Shown: positions 1 to 7,626 of the stretch, piece after piece
How positions within the stretch are numbered: position 1 is the first letter of the stretch
How the letters are laid out: each line of letters begins with the position of its first letter
DNA from: Bacteroidales bacterium
GTDB lineage: Bacteria > Bacteroidota > Bacteroidia > Bacteroidales > UBA932
Direction: 5' to 3'
Assembly: GCA_017461285.1 (NCBI GenBank)
Contig: JAFTYS010000150.1
Coordinates: 1-12,297, forward strand
DNA length: 12,297 nt
Notes under the pieces: generated by a model
The model's database searches: none
Seen by the model: the letters and a program-made list of their open reading frames with translations, nothing else
What the model was told of the DNA's origin: nothing
Program-made: the position numbers and the translations under genes

Positions 1-1156
1 CTCCGAAATATATCATGAAAGGGGCTGTGTTCAGGAGAAGTGATACATATAGAGGGGCAAATGTGTTTGCTGCGCTCTTTCCGAAGAAATCCGATGCGAA
101 ACGCTGTTCGTCGTGGTTTTCAAGGAAATTGAGCATGTACGGCTGAAGGCTTCCGAGGAACTGCCAGCATCTGGTGATGCCGGTAGCGGACTGCCATAGC
201 TCGACCGGCATTCCGTTGTCGTTCACGTTCTTCTCAACAACTGTACGCAGAGTATCGTATAAGCCCGACTTGTCGTACAGGTAGTCGAATCCTATGTTGC
301 GGATGTACTCCTCATAAAGGTCCTTCTTATATACTTCCGCGATGAAGATGACGTCTGGATAACTCTTCTTTACCTTGTCGATCAGCCACTTGAAGAACTG
401 AGGCGGCACGAGCTCTACCATGTCGCACCTGAATCCGTCCACCCCTTTTGATGCCCAGAACTCTATGATGTCATACATCTTGTCCCATGTGGAGGTGTGT
501 GAATCTCCGTAGTTGATCTTTACCGTCTCGTACCAGTCGTTTATGCCGGGACTTGGGTTGTAGCAGTTGTTTCCTGTAGCCATTGCAGGATCTTCTTCAT
601 ACGGAGCCATGCCTTCAGGTACGGGAGTAGGAAGTGTCAGTTTCTCTCCTACATAATAGAAGAAGTCGTTTTCAGCCCTCCAGTGTACCGACTTGTCGTC
701 GTCGGCACCGAGCACAGGATGTCCTTCGGTACGCGTCGTCTTTCCGTAATCTCTGGCCACATGGTTGGGCACAAAATCGATTATGAGTTTGAGTCCGGCA
801 TCATGAGTGCGCTTGATCAACTGCTCGAATTCGGCCATTCTATCTTCCGGATTGTCAGCAAGATATGGATTTACATCATAATAGTCGCAGATCGCATATG
901 GAGAGCCGGCTTTGCCCTTTACGAACTGCGGATGGGACGGAATGCATCCGTCTTCGGAAGACTGTGTCGAGTGTCTGAGAATTCCTGTATACCATACATG
1001 GCTGCATCCGAGCCATGACAGGTATTCCAGCGTCCTGGAATCAATGTCTGAGAATTTTCCTGTTCCGTTCTGACCTGATGTTCCGTTCTTTACCGGATTC
1101 TCATTGTCATTTCCCCATAGTCTGGGGAGCATCTGATAAATTATTGGCTTGTGCAT
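1..1156 (-). CDS. GH13 alpha-amylase family glycoside hydrolase (3' end beyond window)
   Basis: Cleaves alpha-1,4-glucosidic bonds in starch- or glycogen-type glucans. The 385 visible residues begin MHKPIIYQMLPRLWG, with no signal peptide, so it should act in the cytoplasm, probably on imported maltodextrins or stored glycogen. All four GH13 signature regions are readable: DFVPNH (residues 127-132), GFRCDMVEL (241-249, nucleophile Asp245), FIAEVY (271-276, acid/base Glu274) and FLENHDE (344-350, transition-state stabiliser Asp349). Region II lacks the His usually found four residues after the nucleophile and has MVEL instead, which I recall from some Bacteroidetes GH13 subfamilies. The reading frame is open to base 1, so the C-terminal part of the barrel and the C-terminal domain lie outside. 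The start ATG is 5 bp after the nrdG stop, so it is probably the third gene of the nrdDG operon. The exact substrate is not decidable from the sequence. Confidence 0.93.
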   Translation of the reverse strand, partial: MHKPIIYQMLPRLWGNDNENPVKNGTSGQNGTGKFSDIDSRTLEYLSWLGCSHVWYTGILRHSTQSSEDGCIPSHPQFVKGKAGSPYAICDYYDVNPYLADNPEDRMAEFEQLIKRTHDAGLKLIIDFVPNHVARDYGKTTRTEGHPVLGADDDKSVHWRAENDFFYYVGEKLTLPTPVPEGMAPYEEDPAMATGNNCYNPSPGINDWYETVKINYGDSHTSTWDKMYDIIEFWASKGVDGFRCDMVELVPPQFFKWLIDKVKKSYPDVIFIAEVYKKDLYEEYIRNIGFDYLYDKSGLYDTLRTVVEKNVNDNGMPVELWQSATGITRCWQFLGSLQPYMLNFLENHDEQRFASDFFGKSAANTFAPLYVSLLLNTAPFMIYFG

Positions 1157-1161
1157 TAAGA

Positions 1162-1620
1162 TTATCGGTTAAATCTGATTGGTGTCATTGAACCATCTTC
1201 CCCTATCCTGTACAATACCTGGTTAGTGGAAGGTGACTTCAGACCTCCCAATGCTTCAATAAACGGACCAAGCTTGACATAGTCCATGGATGTCATGTCA
1301 AAACTGTCAGGCAGCTGAGCCTTGCCCGAGTACCATGCGGTCTTGATGCCTGGCCATGTCTGGCGTATCCATTTCGCCAGCCTCATGACCTCCATCGGCT
1401 CTGCGTCCCCTCCCATGAAGCAGAAGCATGTGATTGCGGCAGAATATGTTCCGATCAGTCTGGACAACATTTCTTCAGTCATATCCTCCCCCTCGTCACT
1501 CCAGAGCCAGGGGCTATGACAGCCGGGACATCTGTTGGGACAGCATGAAATATTGACTGCCAGGCTGATTTCGTCGGGAATCTCCTGGCAGACAATATCG
1601 TAACTATAGCACTTCAGCAT
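1162..1620 (-). CDS. nrdG: Anaerobic ribonucleoside-triphosphate reductase activating protein
   Basis: A radical-SAM activase. It uses a [4Fe-4S] cluster and S-adenosylmethionine to generate the glycyl radical on NrdD in the cytoplasm under anoxic conditions. The 152-residue product has the normal length for NrdG. The cluster-binding Cx3Cx2C motif is Cys27-x3-Cys31-x2-Cys34, within CCPNRCPGC and preceded by AVNIS as in the family. FMGGDAEP (residues 68-75) matches the Gly-rich SAM-binding strand. The start ATG lies 2 bp after the nrdD stop, so the two genes are co-transcribed and probably translationally coupled. The GH13 gene follows 5 bp after the stop. Confidence 0.95.
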   Translation of the reverse strand: MLKCYSYDIVCQEIPDEISLAVNISCCPNRCPGCHSPWLWSDEGEDMTEEMLSRLIGTYSAAITCFCFMGGDAEPMEVMRLAKWIRQTWPGIKTAWYSGKAQLPDSFDMTSMDYVKLGPFIEALGGLKSPSTNQVLYRIGEDGSMTPIRFNR

Positions 1621-1622
1621 GC

Positions 1623-3722
1623 TTATTTCGCTTCGTTACGGTGGTAGTAACGTCTTGCGGCTTCTTCCTGACGGGCCATAGAGAAGTTGCTGATACGCTT
1701 CATGTAACCGATGATACGGGTCAGATAATCAATGTCTTCGCTATGACACTCAGGGCACTCTTTCAGATAGTGCTTGCTGATGTGGCCGCACTTGTTGCAG
1801 ATGGTGTTAGGGATGTTGAATGTGAAGTAGTTGCATCCTTCCTGTGCTGCAACCTTGAGAAGCTGCGCATACTGTGCCTTTGAAAGGTGTTCTTCAAGGT
1901 TAAGGTGAAGAGCGGAACCTCCTGTGAGGTGCTCGATATATTTGCGTCCGTGGAGTCGCATCTTGTCGATGATGTTCAGGGACTTGTCTTCAACGATGTA
2001 GAAGTAGCTGTTGTAGCAGTCGCGTGGCACTGCATAGCCGTCTTCCCTATCCCACTTCGCATGCTTCACGCCTACATTCTCTGCAGGAATCATCTCGCAG
2101 TTGAAAAGGGTTGTCTTCGTGCGGTACTTCTTGTTGTACTCTTCGATAAGTCCGAGGGTATCCTGAACGAACTTCACGTATTCAGGGTTGTCATTGATCT
2201 CGATGCCGAGGAATTCAGCTGCCTCCACGAGACCGTTGATGCCGACCGTGAGGTACTGGCGGCCGATGTTGATGAATCCTGCGTCGAAGAGAGGAAGCAT
2301 TCCCTGCTCCTTGAGCGACTTGAGGTTCTCGTCGTATGCGAGCTGTACCTTATGCACGAGGTCTACCACCTCTGCGAGGTATGTGATGTAGTCGCGTCCG
2401 TTCTTTACGGCATACTGCACGCATCTGTTAAGGTTGATGGTAAGCACGCTCTTCGAACCGGTAGACACGCCGCCGGCTCCGAGGGTGTAGCTGAAGCCGT
2501 TGTCCTGGATCTCGTTGCGCAGACGGCAGCATGATGCGAGAGAATCGGCATTGTCGCTCATGTATGTGAAGAACGAGTGTCCTTCAGAGTACATTTCAGC
2601 TGTAAAGTCGCCCCATTCCTTGTCCTTCACCTCGTTGTTCTCTGTAAGGAGAGCCATTGTCTCAACAGGGAATGTGAGAGGAGTCTTGAGTCTTTCAGCA
2701 TTGAACCACTTCATGAAACGCTTCTGGAGCCATGAAAGGCCGTCCCAGTCCGGCTTCTCGCCGTCAGGGAATCTGAACTCTCCGAAGATGCTTTCAAAGT
2801 AGTTCTTGTCATAGTATGAGATGTTCCAGAACACTGCCTGGAAGTTTCTTGCTCCTGTCGGCTGGTTGATCGAGTATACGATCTGCTCGAAGCAGTCTGT
2901 GATCACCTTGTCGATGGTGCGCTTCTTTGTCGAGTTATCCGCCTGCTTGTCCGGATTCTGCCAGTAGTCCTTGCCGTATTCCTTTCCGATGAAATAGTTC
3001 ATGTACATGAGGAATTCAGGCGTTGCACATGCTCCGGAAAGCATGCTGGATACCATGAACACGAGGTTGATGAATCCGCCGCAGAATGACTTCAGGTTAG
3101 TCGGGCCGATCGAGTTGCCGCCGATAGGCTTCGTACCCTCGAGAAGCCAAGGGTACATGGTGATGCTGGCGCAGTAGTTGGCGAGAGAGGTCTCGTCGTT
3201 CTTGTAGATATGGTGGTTCTTGAGCAGTCTGATATATTTGTCCGACATTTCCTTTCCATACATCTTCTTCATCCTGTCGGTAAGGATACGGCGGTTCAGT
3301 CGGATGAAGTTCTTCTTTGGAAGCTCTCCGATGAGGGTCGCCAGGTTCTTCTTGTCGATGTTGGCGTTTGCATCGTACTTGCTGCCGGTAGCTGCGTTCT
3401 CGGCCTGGCAGTACTGGATGAGGAAGTCGAGGTGGTCGCGGACCTCACGGTCTTCCATGTGCCTCTGTCTGTAAAGCATATAAGCCTTTGCTACTGCAAA
3501 GTACTGTTCTGCCATGAGGCCTATTTCGACCTGGTTCTGGATTTCCTCCACGTGCATGCCCTCGGTGATGCGTACATGGGAAAGGATGTTTACGAGGTCT
3601 TCCTCTGTAGCGAAGCATCCTACTGAAAGGAAGGCTTTACGGATTGCGTTCTTGATTTTCTCGACGGAAAAGGTCTTACGCTTACCGTCTCTTTTGATGA
3701 TGGTAATTTCTGCGCTGCTCAT
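1623..3722 (-). CDS. nrdD: Anaerobic (class III) ribonucleoside-triphosphate reductase
   Basis: Reduces ribonucleoside triphosphates to deoxyribonucleotides without oxygen, using a glycyl radical. The product is 699 residues, normal for the family. Residues 4-92 form an N-terminal ATP-cone (IIKRDGKRKTFSVEKIKNAI at 8-27), which gives allosteric control by ATP/dATP. The catalytic core contains the conserved SCCRLR (397-402), likely including the thiyl-radical cysteine. Near the C-terminus is a four-cysteine zinc site (Cys642, 645, 656, 659). It is followed by RIIGYM (669-674), whose Gly672 is the predicted radical site, and then QEE at 685-687. The ATG is preceded by an A/T-rich leader and a candidate -7 promoter box about 35 bp upstream. 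The gene leads the nrdD-nrdG-GH13 operon. A 17-bp-stem dyad lies directly upstream of the promoter box and may control it. Confidence 0.97.
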   Translation of the reverse strand: MSSAEITIIKRDGKRKTFSVEKIKNAIRKAFLSVGCFATEEDLVNILSHVRITEGMHVEEIQNQVEIGLMAEQYFAVAKAYMLYRQRHMEDREVRDHLDFLIQYCQAENAATGSKYDANANIDKKNLATLIGELPKKNFIRLNRRILTDRMKKMYGKEMSDKYIRLLKNHHIYKNDETSLANYCASITMYPWLLEGTKPIGGNSIGPTNLKSFCGGFINLVFMVSSMLSGACATPEFLMYMNYFIGKEYGKDYWQNPDKQADNSTKKRTIDKVITDCFEQIVYSINQPTGARNFQAVFWNISYYDKNYFESIFGEFRFPDGEKPDWDGLSWLQKRFMKWFNAERLKTPLTFPVETMALLTENNEVKDKEWGDFTAEMYSEGHSFFTYMSDNADSLASCCRLRNEIQDNGFSYTLGAGGVSTGSKSVLTINLNRCVQYAVKNGRDYITYLAEVVDLVHKVQLAYDENLKSLKEQGMLPLFDAGFINIGRQYLTVGINGLVEAAEFLGIEINDNPEYVKFVQDTLGLIEEYNKKYRTKTTLFNCEMIPAENVGVKHAKWDREDGYAVPRDCYNSYFYIVEDKSLNIIDKMRLHGRKYIEHLTGGSALHLNLEEHLSKAQYAQLLKVAAQEGCNYFTFNIPNTICNKCGHISKHYLKECPECHSEDIDYLTRIIGYMKRISNFSMARQEEAARRYYHRNEAK

Positions 3723-3755
3723 ATAGTGTTATTTTTGATTACTGGTATTGAATTG

Positions 3756-3763
3756 CGAAGGTA
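3756..3763 (-). promoter_or_regulatory. Candidate Bacteroidetes -7 promoter box for nrdDG
   Basis: On the minus strand this reads TACCTTCG, followed by CA. It matches the Bacteroides -7 consensus TAnnTTTG at five of the six specified bases. It lies 33 bp before the nrdD ATG, a usual distance. I see no good TTTG at the expected -33 position; that position falls in the loop of the neighbouring dyad. A match this short is only suggestive. Confidence 0.4.
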
Positions 3764-3767
3764 TCCA

Positions 3768-3806
3768 ATAAATAAATGCGATAGGAATACTACCGCATTT
3801 ATTTAT
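3768..3806 (-). promoter_or_regulatory. 17-bp-stem dyad upstream of nrdD (operator or GH9 terminator)
   Basis: Arms 3768-3784 and 3790-3806 flank a 5-nt loop. Thirteen outer pairs are perfect (ATAAATAAATGCG against CGCATTTATTTAT). Of four further inner pairs, one is a G.U wobble in minus-strand RNA but an A/C mismatch in plus-strand RNA. The structure is therefore better in a transcript running from GH9 toward nrdD. It starts 36 bp after the GH9 stop and ends 4 bp before the nrdD -7 box. It could be the GH9 terminator, since its 3' arm is T-rich (ATTTATTTATT), or a two-fold operator covering the -33 region of the nrdD promoter, or both. I cannot decide from one sequence. Confidence 0.7.
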
Positions 3807-3841
3807 CAACATACTTGTTAACAATATGTATAAGTATCTGT

Positions 3842-6388
3842 CTATTCGCCTCTTACGAGATTTTTGAACGCAGATCCGAAGATGAGGTAGCTTGTATTGC
3901 CTCCGATGGTTCCTTCGTTCTGTCCCCAGAGGAACGGCCAGTCGTCATAGTTCTCGAAATGGTCAGGATGTCTGAAGAGGATTCCAGGGGCTACATTGCC
4001 TGGTATGAACGAGAAATCCGCCCTGTTGTTGCCGTAGAAAACCTCCTTCGGACGGGCTGCACCGACTGTAGCGACCAGTGAGTAGTTGTGGTAAGGATGG
4101 CGTCCGAAGAACCACTCGGCAGTCTTGTAAGCATGCGCTTTGTCGATTATGTCAGGATAGTACTTGCTTGCATAGCATACTGTAGTACCGTGGTTAAGCA
4201 CCTGTCCGCCGCCGGCCCAGTTGCCGAGGCCGATAGGAACGCCGTACGGATTCTCTTCTTCCAGACCTTCAATGAACTCACGGAACTTCTCGACGTACGG
4301 ACGAAGCTTCTCCTTGTAGGCTTCATCCATATATGGGATGGCGTCAAGAGCGGTCATGAGTGCTGAGTTCACATTGCGGTCCAGAGACTTCCAGAGCATG
4401 GAGTCGAATCTTTCAAGATACTGCTTTTCGCCGGTAGCCACATAAAGCTGCAGGTTTGCGGAAACGCTTCCTCCCGCATTGCGGGCCCTGCGTCCGTCCT
4501 GCGGAGCCTTTGCCATCAGTTCGGTCGCTTCCTTGAGAAGCCTCTTCGACTGCTTCAGCGCCCTGTCAGCCAGTTCGTCGTTGTATCCTCTGAGGGCGCG
4601 GCTGGCAGCGGCAAACATCGTTGCCGCGCTGAAGTCCAAGCCCGGATTGCGGCTTGTGAATGCCCACATGTCGTCAGGAGTTCCGCTTGACTTTCCGTCC
4701 TTCGCCACTTCATATGGCTTCAGGGCAGGATTGTAAGGGAGTCCGTCCGTAAGCGAGCCGGCATCTCCGAGATGGTGGTAATTGTCCAGTACGGAATTGG
4801 AAAGAGTCTGGGCCATATGGCCGAGAATCTCAGCCTGAGCGACAAGGTTAAGGGTTCCGTGCTCGATGTACTGGAGGATGTCAGGAGTTCCGTCAGGACG
4901 GTGAAGGTCAACATAGCGCTGCTCCTGGCTTACAAAGGTCTGGTCTCTTTCCGATCTGAAAAGCTCCCATGCTCGTACCAGGTTCTGTACGACGCTGATG
5001 TTCGAACCGGTCTCTATGTCGAAGTCGCCGGCATCGAAATAACCTCCCACGTTAAGGCCTGGGATGAGTTCAAGCGCCTTGAACCTGGTGTCGGTGCGCG
5101 GGCCCTGAGAATGGAGGTCGAAATGGTCGGTGTCAGGCGGTGCCTGGCGGTAGCCTTCCTTGAACGGTTCTCCATGCCATACGCGGTAACCCTCGTTGAC
5201 GAACATATGGTTCATGTGGATCGGGATCCATATGTCGCTTGTAGCGTCGGTTATCTTGTCGTAGACATTGTCGTTTATGATGAAGTTGTTGGTCCTGGTG
5301 TCGCCATACTTGATATAGTATACTCCCGGCTGAGTCAGCTCCGAAAAATCGAACCTGTCGTAATTGTACTTGTAGTAGTGGCCCCAGTTCCCGACCTTGC
5401 CCGAATACGCAAGCGATTCGGTTCCGTCGGTCTCGACTCTGAAGACTTTGGCTGTCTTTTCTGACTTATAGTTCTTGTCGAGTTCGATTACCGCAATCTT
5501 CGGCTGGTCAGGCATATACCCTACCTGTGAAAAGCCGATATTAGGCTCCCTGACCCATCCTTTGACAGAGTTCGGCTCTACGGTCCAGCTGACTACCTTT
5601 CCGGTCTTTCCTGCTGGCAGAAGGCTTCTGAACACATACCATCCGTTCTGGGCCAGGATGCGGCCGTCGTAAAGCATGATGTCCGAGTCTTCGGAACTGA
5701 TAGTCATCATTCTTTCAGGAGCGTCAGGAGCGATTATGAACTCCCTTCCCTGCTCCAGCGGCAGAGGGTCGATGTAGCGGCCGGTGCCTCTGTCGTCATA
5801 TGTCTTGTAGCCCTTGTACTGCCTTGGCTTCTCGCTGTTCGGCTTCGTGACTGTCTCGCTTGCGGCGTAGCGCGGGAATCTGTCCGGCCTTCCGTCCACG
5901 ACATATGTCTTCGCCCAATACTGCGAAGGCAGGAACTCCAGATTGAATCCGGCATGGCCGACAAGCCTTTCCGGCAGGGGCTCGTCAAGATATACGGCAA
6001 TCTCGAAAGCCTTCCCCTTTGCAGTGACTACTACCCTCGAATCGAAGTCGTAGTCTTCATAGCGCATGGCCACTTCGATAGAGCCGTCTTCCTTGTTCAC
6101 GGTTCTTGATGGTGTGTCCGGCACGAGATCCCATTGTTCAGGGGTGCTGGAAAGCCTTACAGCACCTCCCTGAACGGTTCTTACGCCGTGGTGGATGATC
6201 TCTATTCCGGAGTTCTTCTCGTCGTTGAAACCGCCGTTGAAAAGGTTGCTGTACACAAGGACGTTGACGCCCTGGCGCTCGAAATATTCAGAATCGTTCA
6301 GAACCAGATCTGATTCCGGTGGGTTGCAGCAGGATACGGCTGCAAGCGCTGACAGAGATGCCAGCAGAAGTGACAGGTGATTTTTCAT
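3842..6388 (-). CDS. GH9 family endoglucanase-type lipoprotein
   Basis: An 848-residue exported enzyme that hydrolyses beta-1,4-linked glucans (cellulose, xyloglucan or mixed-linkage type) by inversion. The start used here gives MKNHLSLLLASLSALAAVSC, a lipoprotein signal with lipid-attachment Cys20; a longer frame would begin inside pta. Residues 21-280 form a beta-rich N-terminal region of the kind seen ahead of the core in large Bacteroidetes GH9 proteins. The Ig-like CelD_N domain (about 283-375) begins GFSQVGY. The (alpha/alpha)6 barrel follows, with GGYFDAGDFD carrying the catalytic-base aspartates (Asp452/Asp455). GRHPYHNYS lies near residue 763, and NEGTIGGN near the end holds the acid Glu825. 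The whole gene is intact. No susC/susD pair or other surface-glycan gene adjoins it. It is separated from pta by a terminator, leaving almost no room for its own promoter. Substrate is inferred from family only. Confidence 0.92.
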   Translation of the reverse strand: MKNHLSLLLASLSALAAVSCCNPPESDLVLNDSEYFERQGVNVLVYSNLFNGGFNDEKNSGIEIIHHGVRTVQGGAVRLSSTPEQWDLVPDTPSRTVNKEDGSIEVAMRYEDYDFDSRVVVTAKGKAFEIAVYLDEPLPERLVGHAGFNLEFLPSQYWAKTYVVDGRPDRFPRYAASETVTKPNSEKPRQYKGYKTYDDRGTGRYIDPLPLEQGREFIIAPDAPERMMTISSEDSDIMLYDGRILAQNGWYVFRSLLPAGKTGKVVSWTVEPNSVKGWVREPNIGFSQVGYMPDQPKIAVIELDKNYKSEKTAKVFRVETDGTESLAYSGKVGNWGHYYKYNYDRFDFSELTQPGVYYIKYGDTRTNNFIINDNVYDKITDATSDIWIPIHMNHMFVNEGYRVWHGEPFKEGYRQAPPDTDHFDLHSQGPRTDTRFKALELIPGLNVGGYFDAGDFDIETGSNISVVQNLVRAWELFRSERDQTFVSQEQRYVDLHRPDGTPDILQYIEHGTLNLVAQAEILGHMAQTLSNSVLDNYHHLGDAGSLTDGLPYNPALKPYEVAKDGKSSGTPDDMWAFTSRNPGLDFSAATMFAAASRALRGYNDELADRALKQSKRLLKEATELMAKAPQDGRRARNAGGSVSANLQLYVATGEKQYLERFDSMLWKSLDRNVNSALMTALDAIPYMDEAYKEKLRPYVEKFREFIEGLEEENPYGVPIGLGNWAGGGQVLNHGTTVCYASKYYPDIIDKAHAYKTAEWFFGRHPYHNYSLVATVGAARPKEVFYGNNRADFSFIPGNVAPGILFRHPDHFENYDDWPFLWGQNEGTIGGNTSYLIFGSAFKNLVRGE

Positions 6389-6415
6389 ATAGTTCAGTTC
6401 AGTGTTATTAATAAA

Positions 6416-6439
6416 GGAAGCCGGGTAAAACCGGCTTCC
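6416..6439 (-). terminator. Intrinsic terminator of pta
   Basis: A perfect 9-bp GC-rich stem (GGAAGCCGG / CCGGCTTCC) with a 6-nt loop begins 15 bp after the pta stop codon. On the minus strand it is followed by TTTATTAATAA. This is a typical rho-independent terminator for transcription leaving pta. It sits only 27 bp before the GH9 start codon. Confidence 0.85.
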
Positions 6440-6453
6440 CATATATGGATGAA

Positions 6454-7461
6454 TTATTTCGCGTCCATGGCCTGGCATGCAGTGATTGCGACCATCTTGT
6501 AGATGTCGTCAACAGAGCAGCCGCGGCTGAGGTCGTTCACCGGACGGGCGATACCCTGGAGGATAGGTCCGATGGCGTCAGCGTTGCCGAGTCTCTGTAC
6601 GAGCTTGTAGGCGATGTTTCCGACCTCGAGGCATGGGAACACGAGTACATTCGCATGTCCTGCTATTTCCGAGCCCGGAGCCTTCTTCTGGCCTACAGAC
6701 GGAACGAGAGCTGCGTCTGCCTGAAGCTCGCCTTCGATCTTGATCGACGGATCGAGCTCCTTTGCAAGGGCTGTTGCCTCCACTACCTTGTCGACAACCT
6801 CATGCTTTGCAGAGCCCTTTGTAGAGAACGAAAGCATAGCGACCTTAGGGTCTGCGAATCCAGCAACGCTTTTTGCAGTCTGTGCTGTACATACTGCGAT
6901 CTGTGCGAGCTGTGATGCGTCAGGCATAGGGGTAACGGCAACGTCTCCGACAACGAGAACGCCGTTTTCGCCGTATTCAGGAGTCTGGGTGATCATGAGC
7001 ATCGCTCCGCTGACGCATGTGATGCCTGGAGAGCATTTGATGATCTGGAGCGCAGGACGGAGGGTCTCTCCTGTCGTTGAAAGGGCGCCGCTGATCTGTC
7101 CGTCTGCATCTCCGCTCTTGATGATGAGGCATCCGAAATAAAGCGGATCGAGAACGAGCTGTGCAGCCTTTTCCGGAGTCATGCCCTTGTTCTTGCGGAG
7201 CTCATAGAGGAGGTTTGCATATTCTGCAGTCTTCTCGCTGGTAGCAGGGTCGATGATTGTTGCCTTTCCGATGTTCTTGAGGCCGAGCTTTTCTGCGAGG
7301 GCGAAGATCTCGTCAGGATTTCCGATGAGGATGATTTCTGCGATCTCGTCCGCAAGAGCCATGTCTGCCGCTGTAAGGGTGCGCTCTTCCAAAGATTCCG
7401 GGAGCACGATGCGCTGTTTGTTCGATTTTGCGCGTGCAATGATGCTTTCGATAAGTGACAT
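6454..7461 (-). CDS. pta: Phosphate acetyltransferase
   Basis: Interconverts acetyl-CoA plus phosphate with acetyl phosphate plus CoA. With acetate kinase this gives ATP and acetate in fermentation; in reverse it allows acetate use. The protein is a cytoplasmic enzyme of 335 residues, matching the short single-domain Pta form without the long N-terminal regulatory region. Family hallmarks are readable: the N-terminal RIVLPES, GDADGQISGALSTTGET in the phosphate/CoA-binding core, and AMLSFSTKGSAKHE later on. The start at 7461 gives MSLIESIIARAKSNKQRIVL, the usual N-terminus. Acetate kinase (ackA), often the neighbour in other genomes, is not adjacent: downstream is a terminator and GH9, upstream a divergent efflux gene. 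The gene is probably transcribed alone from the 7462-7650 region. Confidence 0.96.
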   Translation of the reverse strand: MSLIESIIARAKSNKQRIVLPESLEERTLTAADMALADEIAEIILIGNPDEIFALAEKLGLKNIGKATIIDPATSEKTAEYANLLYELRKNKGMTPEKAAQLVLDPLYFGCLIIKSGDADGQISGALSTTGETLRPALQIIKCSPGITCVSGAMLMITQTPEYGENGVLVVGDVAVTPMPDASQLAQIAVCTAQTAKSVAGFADPKVAMLSFSTKGSAKHEVVDKVVEATALAKELDPSIKIEGELQADAALVPSVGQKKAPGSEIAGHANVLVFPCLEVGNIAYKLVQRLGNADAIGPILQGIARPVNDLSRGCSVDDIYKMVAITACQAMDAK

Positions 7462-7525
7462 ATTAAGATATAATTAATGTTTGAATTCGATTCTGCCCTC
7501 AAAATTAATGAAATTATCTTACAAC

Positions 7526-7555
7526 TTTACAAAAGTGTAAAATTTCTTTACACTT
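7526..7555. promoter_or_regulatory. Palindromic operator-like site with three TTTACA half-sites
   Basis: AAGTGTAAA (7533-7541) and TTTACACTT (7547-7555) form a perfect 9-bp inverted repeat around a 5-bp spacer. A further TTTACA (7526-7531) pairs with the TGTAAA of the first arm across a 4-bp spacer. CTTTACA occurs twice in direct orientation, 21 bp apart, about two helical turns. This is the expected form of a site for one or two regulator dimers. It adjoins the minus-strand CTTTGGGGCAA box, so it would sit near the pta transcription start. It could also fold as a leader hairpin in pta mRNA. The cognate regulator is unknown. Confidence 0.6.
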
Positions 7556-7564
7556 GCCCCAAAG
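7554..7564 (-). promoter_or_regulatory. Promoter-like CTTTGGGGCAA box toward pta
   Basis: On the minus strand, CATCTTTGGGGCAA contains CATCTTTG, one base from the TAnnTTTG -7 consensus. It is an exact 11-bp inverted copy of the element at 7627-7637. It would give a pta leader of roughly 85-95 nt. No clear TTTG box lies at the -33 position. Confidence 0.35.
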
Positions 7565-7626
7565 ATGAATAATTGATAAAATATTGATAGTTAATGTTTT
7601 ATGTAGTTTGGCACGGCAAATGTATA

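Noticed and set aside
1887..2534. 215-codon plus-strand frame opposite nrdD
   Set aside because: It is the shadow of a strongly conserved enzyme gene with the same compositional bias and no recognisable motif.
3811..3831. Small imperfect palindrome around TTGTTAACAA after GH9
   Set aside because: The centre is perfect for 10 bp but the flanks do not align. In A/T-rich DNA this is weak compared with the adjacent 17-bp dyad.
4772..5464. 230-codon plus-strand frame opposite GH9
   Set aside because: It lies wholly antisense to the GH9 CelD_N and barrel region. Valine-rich composition is typical of a reversed frame.
6389..6401. Tandem CTGAA repeat just before the GH9 ATG (minus strand)
   Set aside because: Only two short units are present, too few to support slippage or a regulatory role.
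6439..6448. CCATATATGG palindrome
   Set aside because: It is short, overlaps the edge of the pta terminator and has no other sign of function.
6386..6478. Upstream extension of GH9 by 30 codons
   Set aside because: It would overlap the end of pta, cross the terminator hairpin and place a non-signal sequence ahead of a clear lipoprotein signal.
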